From contig NZ_CP111079.1 of the NCBI RefSeq assembly GCF_026278245.1, forward strand, positions 1,738,501-1,802,500: 64,000 nt of DNA. The letters run 5' to 3'. The notes beneath the pieces are model-generated. The model was given only the letters and a program-made list of their open reading frames with translations, was not told where the DNA came from and did not search any database. The translations under genes were made by a program, and so were the position numbers. How positions within the stretch are numbered: position 1 is the first letter of the stretch; each line of letters starts with the position of its first letter. Below, one piece after another: positions 29,608-38,900 of this stretch. The stretch comes from Pontibacter kalidii (GTDB lineage Bacteria > Bacteroidota > Bacteroidia > Cytophagales > Hymenobacteraceae).

Positions 29608-29683
29608 ATCATTCCCAGGCTTCCATACTTCGTCGGAAAAAAGTTTTTCTTTAGCTTTAGGCGGATAAAGTATAAAGTAAGCC

Positions 29684-30337
29684 ATGTATAAGGAAGAAAC
29701 TATAACCGCAGCGGCAAGGTATGTACGGGAGCTGCTGTCTGGCGAAGGATCGGGCCATGACTGGTGGCATGTGCTGCGGGTCTGGAATAATGCCAAGCAT
29801 ATTGCCGCTTCAGAGAAGGCTGATGTGTACGTAGTGGAACTGGCTGCGCTGCTGCATGACATAGGAGACCATAAGTTCCATAACGGGGATGACACCGTGG
29901 GGCCACGCATGGCGCGGGAGTGGCTGGAGCAACAGCAGGTGGAGGAAGAGGTAATTAGCCACGTCTGTAGCATCATCCGGGACCTATCCTTTAAAGGGGC
30001 TGGCACCTCCCCGGCCATGCTAACGCTGGAGGGGAAAATCGTGCAGGACGCCGACCGGCTGGATGCCATTGGTGCCATCGGCATTGCCCGCACCTTTGCC
30101 TACGGCGGACACAGGAACCGCGAAATGTATAACCCAGGTATAAAACCCGAGCTGCATGAGACTTTCGAGGCGTATAAGAGCAGTACTGCCCCCACCATCA
30201 ATCATTTCTACGAAAAGCTATTGCTCCTGAAAGACAGGATGCATACGGCCACCGCTAAAAAAATAGCGCTGCAGCGCCACCAGTACATGGAGGGATTTCT
30301 GGAGCAGTTTTTTGCGGAGTGGGAGGGCAAGAGATAG
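29684..30337 (+). CDS. HD-domain phosphohydrolase
   Basis: Soluble metal-dependent phosphohydrolase of 217 residues. HD-superfamily ligands are visible: His25 (GSGHDWWHVLRV), the HD pair at 58-59 (ALLHDIGDHKF), and Asp in QDADRLDAIG near 122-126. This matches the YedJ/YpgQ-like subgroup, some members of which act on nucleotides. The physiological substrate is unknown. The antiporter gene follows after 101 bp and may be co-transcribed. Confidence 0.92.
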   Translation: MYKEETITAAARYVRELLSGEGSGHDWWHVLRVWNNAKHIAASEKADVYVVELAALLHDIGDHKFHNGDDTVGPRMAREWLEQQQVEEEVISHVCSIIRDLSFKGAGTSPAMLTLEGKIVQDADRLDAIGAIGIARTFAYGGHRNREMYNPGIKPELHETFEAYKSSTAPTINHFYEKLLLLKDRMHTATAKKIALQRHQYMEGFLEQFFAEWEGKR

Positions 30338-30438
30338 GCCGCGCAGCAGAACCTGCTGTCGCATAGTGTTATACTTGCAGGAGGTATACGTTATAACCCA
30401 GGCCGACCAGTGCACAAACAATAAGGAACAACGCTTTT

Positions 30439-32433
30439 ATGGAGATACCATTACTCCCGGACATAGTCATCATACTTGGATTGTCGGTAATTGTCATCCT
30501 GCTTTTCCAGCGCCTGAAACTGCCGACCATCCTTGGCTTTCTGGCCACAGGCGTAATCGCCGGCCCATACGGGCTTAGCCTTATCGCTGCCTCCCACAAT
30601 ATTGAGATACTGGCTGAGATAGGGATCATCCTGCTGCTCTTTATCATTGGCATGGAGTTCTCCCTCAAGCAGTTGGCCATGATAAAGCGAACCGTTATAC
30701 TGGGCGGCTCTACCCAGGTACTGGCCACCATTGGCCTGTCGGCGCTGGTGATGGTGCTCCTCAACTTTAGCTGGGGAGAGGCCGTTTTCATGGGCTTCCT
30801 GATCGCGATGAGCAGCACGGCCATCGTCTTGAAGATCCTCCAGGACCGCGGGGAGATAAATAGTCCGCAGGGACGCGTGGTGCTGGGCATTCTCATCTTT
30901 CAGGATATTATAGTGGTGCCTATGATGTTGCTGGCCCCGCTGATGGCGGGTGGCTCAGAAAACATAGGTACAGCCCTGCTGCTGATGGCCCTGAAAGGTG
31001 CCTTTGTGATTGTGTTTGTACTGATCAGTGCGCATTACCTCGTGCCTCGCCTGCTGTACCTGGTGGCAGAAACCAAAAGCAAGGAGCTCTTCATACTTAG
31101 TATCGTGGTCATCTGCTTCGCCGTCGCCTGGCTTACCTCCAGTTTGGGGCTCTCCCTGGCGCTGGGTGCCTTTATGGCCGGCCTTATCATTTCTGAGTCA
31201 GAGTATAGCCACCAGGCAACCAGCAACATCCTTCCCTTCCGGGAGATCTTCACGAGCTTCTTCTTTGTATCCATCGGCATGCTGCTGGACTTTGGCTTTC
31301 TGCTGGAGAACCTGCCTATTATCCTGCTCTTTACGGCGCTCACCTTCCTGCTTAAAAGTATGGTGGCTACTTTGGCCGCCCGTATGCTGCAGTACCCGCT
31401 CCGGGTGTCGCTGCTGGTCGGCCTGTCACTTTTCCAGGTTGGTGAGTTTGCCTTTATACTTTCAAAAACGGGCATAAGCACGGGGCTGCTGTCCAAGGAA
31501 ACCTATCAGTACTTTCTGTCGGTGTCGCTGCTGACCATGGCCATTACTCCTTTCGTGATGGGTTCCTACCGGAGGCTGGCAGATATCATCGCTTCCCCCT
31601 TTGTGTCAAGCCAGGAGCCAATGCCATTCGCGCAGCAACCGAACAATACCCATACTGATCTTCCAGATCTTAATGATCATATCATCATTATAGGTTATGG
31701 CATAAATGGGCGAAACGTAGCCAAGGCTGCCCGTTATGCCAACATCCCCTATGTCATAGTGGAGCTAAATGCCGCGACAGTTAAGAACGAGGGGAAAAAG
31801 GGAGAGCCGATTGTTTACGGAGACGCTGTTCACCCCATGATCCTGTCTCATATCAGCATTCATAAAGCCAGGGTGGTTGTGGTCGCCATTTCGGATCCTG
31901 AAGCTACCAAACGCATCATCACGACTATCAGGGAAATTTCGGATAAAATACACATCATCGTGCGTACACGCTTCCTGCAGGAAATGGAGGAGAACTACAG
32001 GCTTGGGGCCGATGAGGTAATCCCGGAGGAGTTCGAGACAAGTATAGAGATCTTTACCAGGACATTGAGCAAATACCTGATGCCGCGGGACGAGATTGAG
32101 GCTTTCACACAGAAGATTCGGGCCGACAACTATGAGATGCTCCGGAGCCTGACCACCAGCCGCGACTCTGATAGGGCAAAGCTCAGTGTGGACCTGCCGG
32201 ATATCGAGGTGGCCACCCTGCGTGTTCTCACCAGCGAGCCAGATATCATCGGCAAACCTTTGCTTGAATCAAACATACGGAACAGGTTTGCGATCACTGT
32301 GGTCGCAATTAAACGAAAAGAGCAAATGATCCTTAACATTCATGCTGACACACAACTACAACGGGGCGACCTGATCTATGTGATCGGCAAACCGTCGGAT
32401 GTGGCGCGCTTCAACAACTATATTAAAGAGTAA
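30439..32433 (+). CDS. Kef/CPA2-type cation:proton antiporter with RCK domains
   Basis: Inner-membrane monovalent cation antiporter of 664 residues. About twelve membrane helices fill residues 1-385. A TrkA-N/RCK nucleotide-binding domain begins at HIIIIGYGINGRNVAKAA (residue ~413), and a TrkA-C domain (residues ~575-660, IIGKPLLESNIRNRFAITVVAI) follows. The order matches the YbaL/KefB group, which moves K+ or Na+ in exchange for H+ under NAD(H) or nucleotide control. Ion choice cannot be read. It converges on the DUF4136 gene with 24 bp between. Confidence 0.93.
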   Translation: MEIPLLPDIVIILGLSVIVILLFQRLKLPTILGFLATGVIAGPYGLSLIAASHNIEILAEIGIILLLFIIGMEFSLKQLAMIKRTVILGGSTQVLATIGLSALVMVLLNFSWGEAVFMGFLIAMSSTAIVLKILQDRGEINSPQGRVVLGILIFQDIIVVPMMLLAPLMAGGSENIGTALLLMALKGAFVIVFVLISAHYLVPRLLYLVAETKSKELFILSIVVICFAVAWLTSSLGLSLALGAFMAGLIISESEYSHQATSNILPFREIFTSFFFVSIGMLLDFGFLLENLPIILLFTALTFLLKSMVATLAARMLQYPLRVSLLVGLSLFQVGEFAFILSKTGISTGLLSKETYQYFLSVSLLTMAITPFVMGSYRRLADIIASPFVSSQEPMPFAQQPNNTHTDLPDLNDHIIIIGYGINGRNVAKAARYANIPYVIVELNAATVKNEGKKGEPIVYGDAVHPMILSHISIHKARVVVVAISDPEATKRIITTIREISDKIHIIVRTRFLQEMEENYRLGADEVIPEEFETSIEIFTRTLSKYLMPRDEIEAFTQKIRADNYEMLRSLTTSRDSDRAKLSVDLPDIEVATLRVLTSEPDIIGKPLLESNIRNRFAITVVAIKRKEQMILNIHADTQLQRGDLIYVIGKPSDVARFNNYIKE

Positions 32434-32437
32434 AAAT

Positions 32438-32464
32438 GCTGTAGTTGCACGAAAAAACTACAGC
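32438..32464. terminator. hairpin between convergent antiporter and DUF4136 genes
   Basis: Nine-base arms GCTGTAGTT (32438-32446) and AACTACAGC (32456-32464). The A/T run lies in the loop, so it is a weak terminator at best; the right arm overlaps the DUF4136 stop. Confidence 0.35.
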
Positions 32465-33033
32465 TGCTCCAGCACCTCCTCTACCTTCTTCCGTACTGCC
32501 CCCGGGCCAGCGTTAAAGTTAATGGCGCCTTCGGCCCAGCCGCGCCAGAGTAGCATCTTCGATCTCGGGTTAATCAGATCGATGATGAGCGTCCCTTCTT
32601 TGAACAGGTCCACGCTGCGGTAGCCGGGCATATCGGCGTGGCCGTAGTCGTAGCGGTAGCCGCTCATGTAGCCGTAGCTGTAGCCAAAGCCCTCTGCAAA
32701 ATTCTCTGCCTTGTCCTGCTCTTCCGGCACGGACACACTCACGTCGTAAGCCACCAATACATCGGGGTTCTGCTCCACCTTGGTATAACCCTGCTCCTGC
32801 ATTTCCTGCTCCACGGCCTGCACCATGTTTTGGTGCAGGGAAGCCTTAAACCCCTTCAGGTACACAGCGGGGGCAGGAGGAGCAGGTTGGTACCAGGCAT
32901 AGGTCTTCGCATTCCGAAGGCTGGCAGCATAAGGCGCCTTGATAGACTTAGCCCCCAACGATGCAGAGGTGGTGACACAGGAAGGCAGGGAGGAGATCCC
33001 TATCAGGAGGCAGGCAAAGAGGAGTCTTTTCAT
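32458..33033 (-). CDS. DUF4136-domain lipoprotein
   Basis: Lipoprotein of 191 residues with lipobox SLPSC, lipidated at Cys19. The mature part fits DUF4136: a YAWYQPAPPAP segment, helical QNMVQAVEQEMQEQGYTKV, then NPDVLVAYDVSV and the C-terminal LFKEGTLIIDLINPRSKMLLWRGWAEG. A Tyr/Gly-rich insert (GFGYSYGYMSGYRYDYG) sits in the middle. Function is unknown; location at the periplasmic face of a membrane is expected. It is divergent from the DUF1206 gene. Confidence 0.88.
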   Translation of the reverse strand: MKRLLFACLLIGISSLPSCVTTSASLGAKSIKAPYAASLRNAKTYAWYQPAPPAPAVYLKGFKASLHQNMVQAVEQEMQEQGYTKVEQNPDVLVAYDVSVSVPEEQDKAENFAEGFGYSYGYMSGYRYDYGHADMPGYRSVDLFKEGTLIIDLINPRSKMLLWRGWAEGAINFNAGPGAVRKKVEEVLEQL

Positions 33034-33338
33034 AGTTCAGAAGTATAATTCGGGCCGTGTACGCTGTACATCGAAACTACAGCGCCAGGCAGCACATCCG
33101 GGCAAATATAGTAAAAAGTATAATCCAGCTGTGGAAGCAGCCCCAACGCTTCTTTTCCCCATTTATACTTTCTGATTCTCCATACCTCAAAACCAGTACA
33201 ATAGTTTGCACCACAGCCAAAACCCTGCTTTAGATAAAAAAACACAAATACTCCACCGGACAGGTATGGCAACAACAAAGTATACGCTTTATCCGTGTAT
33301 GGGAGAGAAAACAGCAATTAATCTTAACGACATATACA
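33034..33338. other. divergent intergenic region between DUF4136 and DUF1206 genes
   Basis: No gene is seen in these 305 bp. Four AAGTATA/TATACTT heptamers lie here. Promoters must fire both ways, but no exact TAnnTTTG element could be fixed. Confidence 0.4.
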
Positions 33339-34166
33339 ATGGCAGATCTATCAACTTATGTTCCGAGTCCGCCCCCGAAGTGGGTGGAGAACTTTGCCCG
33401 TTTCGGGCTTACCGCCAAGGGTGTGGTCTATTGCCTGCTGGGGATCCTGGCGTTTATGGCGGCCTTCGAAATTGGCGGGCAATCCACTGAAAGCACGGAG
33501 CGCTCCGGCATTTTCAGAACCATACAGGACATGCCCGCCGGTAACGTACTGCTGGCCTTAACCGCACTCGGCCTGTTCTGCTACGCCATCTGGCGCTTCA
33601 TTCAGGCTGCCAGAGATACAGAGGACAAGGGCTCCGATGCCAAGGGCGTCGCCAAGCGGCTGCGGTATGTGTTCAGCGGCCTGGTGTATGGCAGTTTCGC
33701 GGTACTCGCAGCGCGCATCGTGCTTGGCAGCGGCGGCGGCGGGAGCGATACCCGCCAGACAGTGACAGCCAAGCTGCTGGAGCAACCCTTTGGCCAATGG
33801 CTGGTGGGTATTTTGGCCGTCGGTACTATCATTGCCGGTATTTACCAGATCTATTATGGGTACTCCGACAAGTATAGAAAAGAGGTGCAGTCGGGTGGTT
33901 TGAAACATGAGGTGGAGCACCAAATGATACGGGCCGGCAAATTGGGTTATATGGCCCGCGGCATCGTCTGGCTTGTGATCGGTTACCTGTTCCTGCAGGC
34001 GGCCCTGAAGTCCAGTTCTTCGGAGGCAGGCGGTAACAAAGCAGCATTCCAGTTACTTGAGAACGCCTCGTATGGTTCCTTTATACTTGGGGCGGTAGCA
34101 CTGGGCCTTATCTGCTATGGTATCTTTATGTTCATGCGCGCCAAGTACCAACCCATCCATTCTTAA
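33339..34166 (+). CDS. DUF1206-domain membrane protein
   Basis: Integral membrane protein of 275 residues with six hydrophobic segments in three pairs: ~22-45 and 70-88, 110-130 and 152-172, 197-220 and 247-268. Each pair begins with a related motif, FGLTAKGVVYCLLGILAF, LRYVFSGLVYGSFAVLA and LGYMARGIVWLVIGYLF, so the protein is an internal threefold repeat, as in DUF1206. Its function is unknown. It is monocistronic with a terminator directly after it. Confidence 0.92.
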   Translation: MADLSTYVPSPPPKWVENFARFGLTAKGVVYCLLGILAFMAAFEIGGQSTESTERSGIFRTIQDMPAGNVLLALTALGLFCYAIWRFIQAARDTEDKGSDAKGVAKRLRYVFSGLVYGSFAVLAARIVLGSGGGGSDTRQTVTAKLLEQPFGQWLVGILAVGTIIAGIYQIYYGYSDKYRKEVQSGGLKHEVEHQMIRAGKLGYMARGIVWLVIGYLFLQAALKSSSSEAGGNKAAFQLLENASYGSFILGAVALGLICYGIFMFMRAKYQPIHS

Positions 34167-34190
34167 AGAATAATAATTTTAGAAGTATAG

Positions 34191-34232
34191 GCCTCTTTCT
34201 TCGGATGCGACTCCTAAGAAAGAGGCTTTTTT
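34191..34232 (+). terminator. terminator after the DUF1206 gene
   Basis: Eleven-base arms GCCTCTTTCTT (34191-34201) and AAGAAAGAGGC (34216-34226) with a T-run. An AAGTATA heptamer directly precedes it. Confidence 0.9.
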
Positions 34233-34487
34233 ATGCCTTAGCCCCAGGTCTTGCAAAAGTTCAAAACAGCGGCATACAAAAGCAGCTGATAAAGTATGGG
34301 GTTTCCCTGGGGTAAATGTGCTCGTTCCGTTACAGTAAAAATTGCCCATAGTTGCAAAAGAATGTAGAATTCAATTACTTAGAGCCCACATTGCTCAAAC
34401 CAAGGAGAAGCATCGGCGGTTATGATTTTTAACTAATCTGAACATGCTATCTTTATAAATAACGGCCTGCTACTACCGATTAGGAAG
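34233..34487. other. intergenic region upstream of the response regulator
   Basis: No gene seen. TATCTTTA about 34 bp before the regulator ATG is a seven-of-eight match to TAnnTTTG and may be its -7 element. No sigma-54 site (GGCAC-N5-TTGC) was found. Confidence 0.3.
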
Positions 34488-35846
34488 ATGAAGAATACCC
34501 CATTTAAAATTTTTATCTTAGACGATGATGTATGGTATAGCGAGCTGCTGGAATATCATCTGTCCCTCAACCCCGACTATGAGCTGCGGAAATTCCACTC
34601 CGCCAAGGACTGCCTCAGTATCCTGCATGAGCGCCCCAATGTGATTACCCTCGACTACTCTCTGCCGGACAAAAACGGCGCCGAGGTACTTAACAAGATC
34701 AAGGAACAGAGCCCCGATACCCAGATCGTTATTATCTCCGGCCAGAAAGACGTGGCCACGGCCGTAGATTTGCTCAAGAGAGGAGCTTACGACTACATTG
34801 TGAAGGACGAGGACACGCCGGAGCGTCTCTGGAATACGGTAAACAAAATACGCGAGAACGTGTCGCTCCGCAAGGAGATAGACCAGCTGCGCGAGGAGAT
34901 CGGCCAGAAGTATGACTTCAGCAACTTCATCATCGGCAACAGCGACGCCATGAAACGGGTGTTCACTATGATGGGGAAGGCTGCCAAAACCAACATCACG
35001 GTATCCATTAGCGGGGAAACGGGCACCGGCAAAGAACTGGTGGCCAAGGCCATCCATTATAATAGCGGCAAGAAGAAAATGCCCTACGTGACCGTGAACG
35101 TGGCCGCCATACCCCGCGAGCTTATCGAAAGCGAGCTGTTCGGGCATGAGAAGGGCGCTTTCACCGGGGCCGTTGCCCGCAGGCTAGGCAAGTTTGAGGA
35201 GGCCAACAAAGGCACGATTTTCCTGGATGAGATCGGGGAACTGGACATCAGCCTGCAGGCCAAGCTGCTGCGGGTACTGCAGGAGAAAGAAATTACGCGC
35301 GTTGGTGGTAACACTGTAGTACCCATTGATGCCCGAATTATAGTTGCCACGCACAAAGACCTGGCCGAGGAAGTGAAGAAAGGGAATTTCCGGGAGGACC
35401 TATACTACCGCCTGCTGGGCCTGCCGATCCATTTGCCGCCTTTGCGCGACCGGGGTGCCGATATTCTGGTACTGGCCAAGCACTTTATAGATGCCTTCGC
35501 TAAGGAGAACGACATGGGCAGGAAAACACTAACGGAGGAGGCGCAGGAGAAGCTCCTCTCCCACTCTTTCCCGGGAAACGTGCGCGAGCTCCGCGCTGTG
35601 GTGGAGTTGGCCGTGGTGATGGCAGACGAAAGTATGATAGAGGCTCACGATATAAACCTGGCAGCCAACAGCACAGAAAGGGACTTCCTGGCAAAGGAAC
35701 GACCGCTGCGCGAGTACACCATTGAGATCATTCAGCGCTTTCTGGATAAGTATGACAGCAATGTGCTGCTAGTGGCCGATAAGCTGGACATCGGCAAGTC
35801 CACCATCTACCGCATGATCCAGAACAACGAACTGGTCACAAAATAG
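34488..35846 (+). CDS. NtrC-family sigma-54 response regulator
   Basis: Two-component regulator of 452 residues. The receiver has the acidic pocket DDD at 12-14, phospho-acceptor Asp56 (ITLDYSLPDKNG) and Lys in YIVKDED. The AAA+ domain has Walker A SGETGTGKE, an intact GAFTGA loop for sigma-54 contact, and GTIFLDEIGE. A Fis-type DNA-binding helix pair ends the protein (LLVADKLDIGKSTIYRMIQNN). It lies 149 bp before a large hybrid kinase on the same strand. That kinase, with its own receiver and HPt domain, is the obvious candidate partner but this is inference. Confidence 0.95.
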   Translation: MKNTPFKIFILDDDVWYSELLEYHLSLNPDYELRKFHSAKDCLSILHERPNVITLDYSLPDKNGAEVLNKIKEQSPDTQIVIISGQKDVATAVDLLKRGAYDYIVKDEDTPERLWNTVNKIRENVSLRKEIDQLREEIGQKYDFSNFIIGNSDAMKRVFTMMGKAAKTNITVSISGETGTGKELVAKAIHYNSGKKKMPYVTVNVAAIPRELIESELFGHEKGAFTGAVARRLGKFEEANKGTIFLDEIGELDISLQAKLLRVLQEKEITRVGGNTVVPIDARIIVATHKDLAEEVKKGNFREDLYYRLLGLPIHLPPLRDRGADILVLAKHFIDAFAKENDMGRKTLTEEAQEKLLSHSFPGNVRELRAVVELAVVMADESMIEAHDINLAANSTERDFLAKERPLREYTIEIIQRFLDKYDSNVLLVADKLDIGKSTIYRMIQNNELVTK

Positions 35847-35995
35847 TATCACGAATCACTCCTTCCCATCATCAGCGGAACTTATACTTCCTATCAAGGT
35901 TTCCAGCTAAAACCACAAAGTATAAAGTAGGGTGAGATAACGCCTTCAATCAGATTATTCAAAGTACAACATCAAGTACAGCCGGCGCATTTTAA

Positions 35996-38900
35996 ATGGG
36001 CTTTCGGTATGGCAACAATTCATATTATATGCTAAGTAAAGAAGAAGTGCTCCAGCAGTTGGAGGAGGAAAGAAATGCCCGGAAGGCCGCTGAGGAGCTT
36101 GCCCAGGCACGACTGCTTGCGCTGGAGCAACTTCAGAGGCAACACTTTTCTGCTAGAAACTCAATTAATCAGGAGCCCCGATCTTTTTTCCCGGATACGG
36201 CAACAGCGCCTGACTGGCAAATGCTTCAGGCCGAAGTACAGGACGAGTACCCCAGCCCGGTGTTCCGTCTAAGCTTTTCGGGAGAGATTCTTTCGGCCAA
36301 CCTGGCTGCGCAGGATTTTATGTATGGCGTGATCAGGCTGCGGCAACAAGGCCTTCGGCGGTTACTGCTGATGCATATCCGGCGCATTAAACGAAAGCGC
36401 GGCAACAGGCCAGCCTCATTCGACATCTGCATATCCGGCCGCTACTACCATGTTCTTTTCTACCCGGTTCCTAAAAGAGGGTACTTTAACTTGTACATGA
36501 CCGATTTTACGGAGCGGCGCAAGGCAGAGACCGCCCTTTCTGAAAGTCAGAGCCTTCTGAGGAATATTGCCCACACCATACCAAACATCGTTTACATCTA
36601 TCATTTAGAGGAAGATAGGTGCATATACATAAACGAACAGATCATGTCAGCTCTGGGCTATAGTGTGATGGATATTGCCGAGATGGAGGGGCAGATCTTC
36701 AAGCATATCGTCGTTCCGGAACAACAGCATAAGATTCAGGAGCATACACAGCGCATGCGCAGCGCCCGGGATGGCGAGGTGATGGAAGTAGAATATTTGG
36801 TACACACGAAGGATAAAGGCATTAAGAACCTCTACTGCCGTGAGAGTGTGTACAAACGCAGGGACAGCGGACAGGTACAGCTGGTAATCGGGTCGGCGGA
36901 AGATGTAACGCAGCTACGCCGGCAAAGCCATGAATTGTTTCACCAGAAAGAATTTTACGAGGCTATCCTCAACCACATACCCTCCGATGTGGCCGTGTAC
37001 AACAACCGGCTGCAATACCTCTTCGTGAACCCCGCCGCTATTGGCGATAGTGAATTACGCCGCTGGATAATCGGGAGGACGAACGAGGACTATAGTGCCC
37101 GGCGCAATATCCCGCCTACCCGCATGAGGCAACGGAGCCAGCACCTGCAGCGTGTGCTGGAGACCAGAAGCCGCGTGGAGTTTGAGGAGCAGGTTGCTTA
37201 CCCCGGTGGCAACAAATCCTATTTCCTGCGCAGGTTGAACCCGGTGCTAAACCCACAGGGCGAGGTGGAACTCATCATTGGCCACGGGCTGAACATTACG
37301 GACCTGCGTCGCGCCCAGGAGGTACTTATGGCCAGTGAGGAAAAGAATCGCGCCATACTTGCCGCCATCCCCGACCTGATGTTCATCATCGATGGGCAGG
37401 GCCAGTACCTCGATATGAGAAACGAGGAACAGAAACACCTGTTCGTACCCAAAGAGCAACTGGTCGGTCAGAATATTTACCAGCTGCTGCCTTCGGAGCT
37501 TGCCACAAAATTTATGGAACTGATCGCCAAAGTGATTAGTACGGGGCAGTATGAATGCGTACAATACGAGCTTGATTTGCCAGGCGGGCTGCGCTACTAC
37601 GACGGCCGTATTCTGAAGTACAGCAACTCGGAGGTTCTGGCCATCATTAGGGATATCACCGAGGAGAAAAAGGCCGGGCAGGAAGTAAAGGAGAAGAATG
37701 AGTTTATCCGGCAGGTGCTCGACGCAAGCCCCAGCTTGATTTATGTGAAGGATACCGAAGGAAATATAGTGCTGGCGAACCAGGAGTTTGCCAGGTTGTA
37801 CGGTAAGCCACTGCATGAAGTACTGGGGCATAATACCGTTGATATTCACCATAATAAAAGCGAAGCAGAGTTCTATCTTGAAACAGACAGGCAGGTAATT
37901 GCCGAGCACCGGGAACTACGGTTAGAAGAGCGCCACACAAGTATAACCGGAGAAACCCTTTGGTTCAGTACGATAAAAAAGCCGCTTATAACCAGTGATG
38001 GGCAGGTTAACGTGTTGAGTATTTCTACCAATGTGACAGAGCAACGCCTGGCCAACAGCCGCCTGAAAGCAAACGAGGAGCTGCACCGGCTGCTGTCGGA
38101 GAACTCCAAGGACATGGTGAGCCTGCACAACCTGGACGGCAGCATTATTTATGTCTCCAAGGCGGTGGAGGAGATGCTGGGCTATTCGCAGGAAGAGATC
38201 ATGAAGCTGCATCCGAAGGAGGTGATGCATCCGGAGGAGGTAGAGACGGTCTGGGCTCAAATAGAGGAAGAGGTGCTGGAGCTGAAGAAGAATGTCACGC
38301 TGCGGCACCGCATGGTCCATCGGGATGGCACTACGTTTTGGGTGGAAGCCAATGTCCGTCCAATCCTCAACGAGCGGGGTGAGCCGCTGAAGTTCCAGTC
38401 TGCCGTCCATGATATCTCACATCGCCGGGAATCAGAAATGGCTCTGAAAAACAGCGAGAAAAAGTACCGCGACCTGATCAACTACAGCCCGGCCTTCATC
38501 TGCACCCACGACCTGGACGGCGTGATCCTGACGGTAAACCCGTACCTGCTGAACATGCTGGGCTACACAGCCGAAGAAATGACTGGCCACAGCCTGGTTG
38601 AGTTCTTCCCAAAGCAGAACGAGGAAAAATTTCTACTTTACCTGCAGCAGTTCAACACTCAGAGCCTGGTAGATGGCATCTTGACGATCCTGAACAAAGA
38701 GAACGAGGAGCGCTACTTGTATTACAAGAACTACAAAGTGGAGGAGCCAAACCTGGCCCCTTACATCATCGCCATTGCCCAGGATATAACCGACCGAATG
38801 CGTACAGAGCAGGAGCTAACACGGGCCAAGGAGGCTGCAGAAGAATCGGCACGCGTGAAAGAGAACTTCATGGCCAACATGAGCCACGAGATCCGGACAC